Positions 37,665 to 39,234 of a stretch of DNA of 39,234 nucleotides are shown here, piece by piece; the first letter of the stretch is position 1, and each line of letters opens with the position of its first letter. The stretch lies in contig NZ_AYMP01000009.1 of the NCBI RefSeq assembly GCF_000633515.1, positions 1 through 39,234 of the forward strand. Reading direction: 5' to 3'. Source of the DNA: Morganella morganii H1r (GTDB lineage Bacteria; Pseudomonadota; Gammaproteobacteria; Enterobacterales; Enterobacteriaceae). The notes beneath the pieces were generated by a model that was given only the letters and a program-made list of their open reading frames with translations, was not told the DNA's origin and searched no databases. Made by a program: the position numbers and the translations under genes.

Positions 37665-38813
37665 TTAGTTCGTGTTTCTGTTATAGATATCTGATGTTTT
37701 TTTTCCTATTTCTTCCCAAGAATAAAAGGAGAATATTTTTTTCCATTCGTCGGAGGATGAATAATATTTCCTACTGATATTGATATTATTGAATATTATC
37801 AAAAGCATTTCTTCTGCATTTTTTATATCCCATGAGAATTTCTCTCCTATATAGCCAACTTCAAGAGGCTGGGTTAGTCCCCCGGCATCAGACACTAATA
37901 TTGGTTTCTTATAGGATAATGATTTAAGTAATACACCACTTTGAGAAATTTGTATATATGGAAGTACTACAACATCACAATTTGATAGGTAGGAATTAAA
38001 GTCTTCATCGGATAACTCGGCATTGTAATAAAAAATAGAATTTGGACTATAGTCTTCGGAAAGGCAATTGCATATTTTAATATGGTAGTCGTCAGATGCT
38101 TTTCCTAGTATGTATAGCTGGCATATACGATTAAAATTTTCATTTTTTTTGCATATATTTTTCCATACCGAAATAAATTCCGTTATACCTTTATATTCGC
38201 TTATACCACCTATGATTAAAAAATGAATATGATTGTTATCTTTGAATTTATTGGCGATATAATTTGTGTTAATATTATTTAATATTCCATGTGGAATAAC
38301 CTGTATCCTATTTTTTTTGACATTAAAATCATTGGCTATTTCATTCTTTGTTTGTTCTGCGTGCACTATTATATTAGAAACAGCACTATAAATTTTTACA
38401 AATATCTTTTTATATTTATTATGTGTATTGTGAGGGAGTACATTATGTGCGGTATATACAATATTAACTCCAGTTATCCTTTTTAGTATCTTTATAAAAA
38501 TTAGATCTATACGTGGTATCCGTAACCACTGGATATGTATAGCTTGAGGTTTTAATTTAAAAGAATAATATAATATTTTTATCCAAGAGAGTGAATATGA
38601 AATTATTTTTATTATTTTATTTTTGATTTTATTATATCTAAATATTTTATTTATTAGTATGTTATTATTTTTTTTTACATCAGAGTAAAGGTATGAACAA
38701 AAAAAATATATTGACCAATTAGTATCAATATTATTGAGTAATGCGGTATCGTATTCCTCCATATTTCTATATGACATAGGGTCTATATAGAACACTATTT
38801 TTTTGGATTGCAT
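37665..38813 (-). CDS. Glycosyltransferase family 4 (O-unit assembly)
   Basis: The 382-residue protein begins KKIVFYIDPMSYRN and has VNIVYTAHNVLPHNTHNKY, VIPHGILNNINTNY and FLIIGGISEYKGITEFI. The GT4 donor-site region is DVVVLPYIQISQSGVLLKSLSYKKPILVSDAGG. The AHNV.PH motif is common in GT4 enzymes of polysaccharide clusters. The sugar transferred cannot be told. It starts at the ATG at 38813, with AGGA upstream, inside the end of wzy (47-base overlap). A later in-frame ATG at 38777 would lose conserved residues. Confidence 0.82.
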   Translation of the reverse strand: MQSKKIVFYIDPMSYRNMEEYDTALLNNIDTNWSIYFFCSYLYSDVKKNNNILINKIFRYNKIKNKIIKIISYSLSWIKILYYSFKLKPQAIHIQWLRIPRIDLIFIKILKRITGVNIVYTAHNVLPHNTHNKYKKIFVKIYSAVSNIIVHAEQTKNEIANDFNVKKNRIQVIPHGILNNINTNYIANKFKDNNHIHFLIIGGISEYKGITEFISVWKNICKKNENFNRICQLYILGKASDDYHIKICNCLSEDYSPNSIFYYNAELSDEDFNSYLSNCDVVVLPYIQISQSGVLLKSLSYKKPILVSDAGGLTQPLEVGYIGEKFSWDIKNAEEMLLIIFNNINISRKYYSSSDEWKKIFSFYSWEEIGKKTSDIYNRNTN

Positions 38814-39234
38814 ACATTATTCCTATGATTGGAAAGAAGAATGGACCAACTAGATAACCATGTGTAAAGCAAGTTATACAGAGTATTAGTAAAACAGGAA
38901 TATTTTTATTTAATGAAATTAAAAGCATTGAAATAACTGATAAAAAGCCAAAAACTCCACTAGAAAATAAGATATTTGCAAATACATTCACACCGATAAA
39001 TTTTTGTTGAAAATTTAATACAGATATTGAATAAACATCCATATTTCCAACACCAACACCGAAAAGTAAATTTTGATAATTTTCGAAGGCTGGGAATAGT
39101 AACCATGTTGCCATTAGTCGATAATTGGCAGAACCATCACTACCCGATAGTATCCTGATGAGACGTGTAATAATTAAACTTTCACTTATATTACTCATGA
39201 ATAATATACAAAGAAATAAAAGAATAACTAATAA
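38767..39234 (-). CDS. wzy: O-antigen polymerase Wzy, C-terminal part cut by the window edge
   Basis: The frame is open to the right edge of the window, so the gene's start is outside. The visible 155 residues contain about four hydrophobic segments. They also hold SGSDGSANYRLMATWLLFPAFENYQNLLFGVGVGN, matching the last periplasmic loop of Wzy-type polymerases (arginine, then FG-GxGN). The C-terminal end is basic. An internal ATG at 39198 is not the true start, since 12 more hydrophobic codons precede it without a stop. Wzy links O units into chains at the periplasmic face. The name rests on topology and context. Confidence 0.75.
   Translation of the reverse strand, partial: LLVILLFLCILFMSNISESLIITRLIRILSGSDGSANYRLMATWLLFPAFENYQNLLFGVGVGNMDVYSISVLNFQQKFIGVNVFANILFSSGVFGFLSVISMLLISLNKNIPVLLILCITCFTHGYLVGPFFFPIIGIMYAIQKNSVLYRPYVI

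Overview
The window looks like the chromosome of a member of the Morganellaceae, most likely Morganella or a close relative. The gene families match Enterobacterales throughout. The housekeeping part is moderately G+C-rich, more so than I would expect from Proteus or Providencia. The O-antigen genes sit directly beside trmL-cysE-gpsA-secB, which is where this family keeps them. Species assignment is an inference from composition and gene order; no database search was possible.

Layout. (1) 1-371: the N-terminal end of a tyrosine-recombinase integrase running out of the window, next to the 3' end of yicC. This is probably one edge of a mobile genomic island. (2) 372-6815: housekeeping block with yicC, rph-pyrE (with an attenuator between them), coaBC-dut-slmA, radC and rpmB-rpmG. 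(3) 6816-20249: lipopolysaccharide core region. It holds an outer-core type GT2 glycosyltransferase and O-antigen ligase (waaL) followed by mutM; then coaD, waaE and waaA on the other strand; then waaQ-wabG-wabH-wabN; then waaC, waaF and hldD on the minus strand. (4) 20250-22425: two tandem, related multi-span membrane proteins of unknown function. (5) 22426-28503: yibQ-envC, yibN, secB-gpsA-cysE and trmL. Relative to the E. coli gene order, gpmI (between envC and yibN) and grxC (between yibN and secB) are absent. (6) 28504-39234: an A+T-rich O-antigen gene cluster, all on the minus strand and running off the right edge. In transcription order it is wzy (partial), GT4, wzx, GT4, gmd, colC-like, colD, manC, wecG-like GT26 and manB.

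How the genes fit together. manC, manB, gmd, colD and the fcl/colC-like reductase form a complete predicted route from mannose phosphate to GDP-L-colitose, a rare 3,6-dideoxy sugar. The glycosyltransferases build the O unit, Wzx flips it and Wzy polymerises it. WaaL then joins it to a core assembled by WaaA, WaaC, WaaF, WaaQ, WaaE, WabG, WabH and WabN on heptose made by HldD. The core enzymes predict a Klebsiella/Proteus-like, galacturonate- and glucosamine-containing inner core with no heptose kinase gene visible. Core synthesis, ligation and O-antigen synthesis therefore lie within about 32 kb.

No tRNA, rRNA, CRISPR array or complete insertion sequence was recognised. The points most worth a second look are the integrase at yicC, the predicted colitose O antigen, a structured rpmB leader, a 13-bp hairpin and a 12-bp palindrome ahead of slmA, a strong promoter with a roughly 300-nt A+T-rich leader ahead of the waaL operon, and the tandem membrane paralogues.
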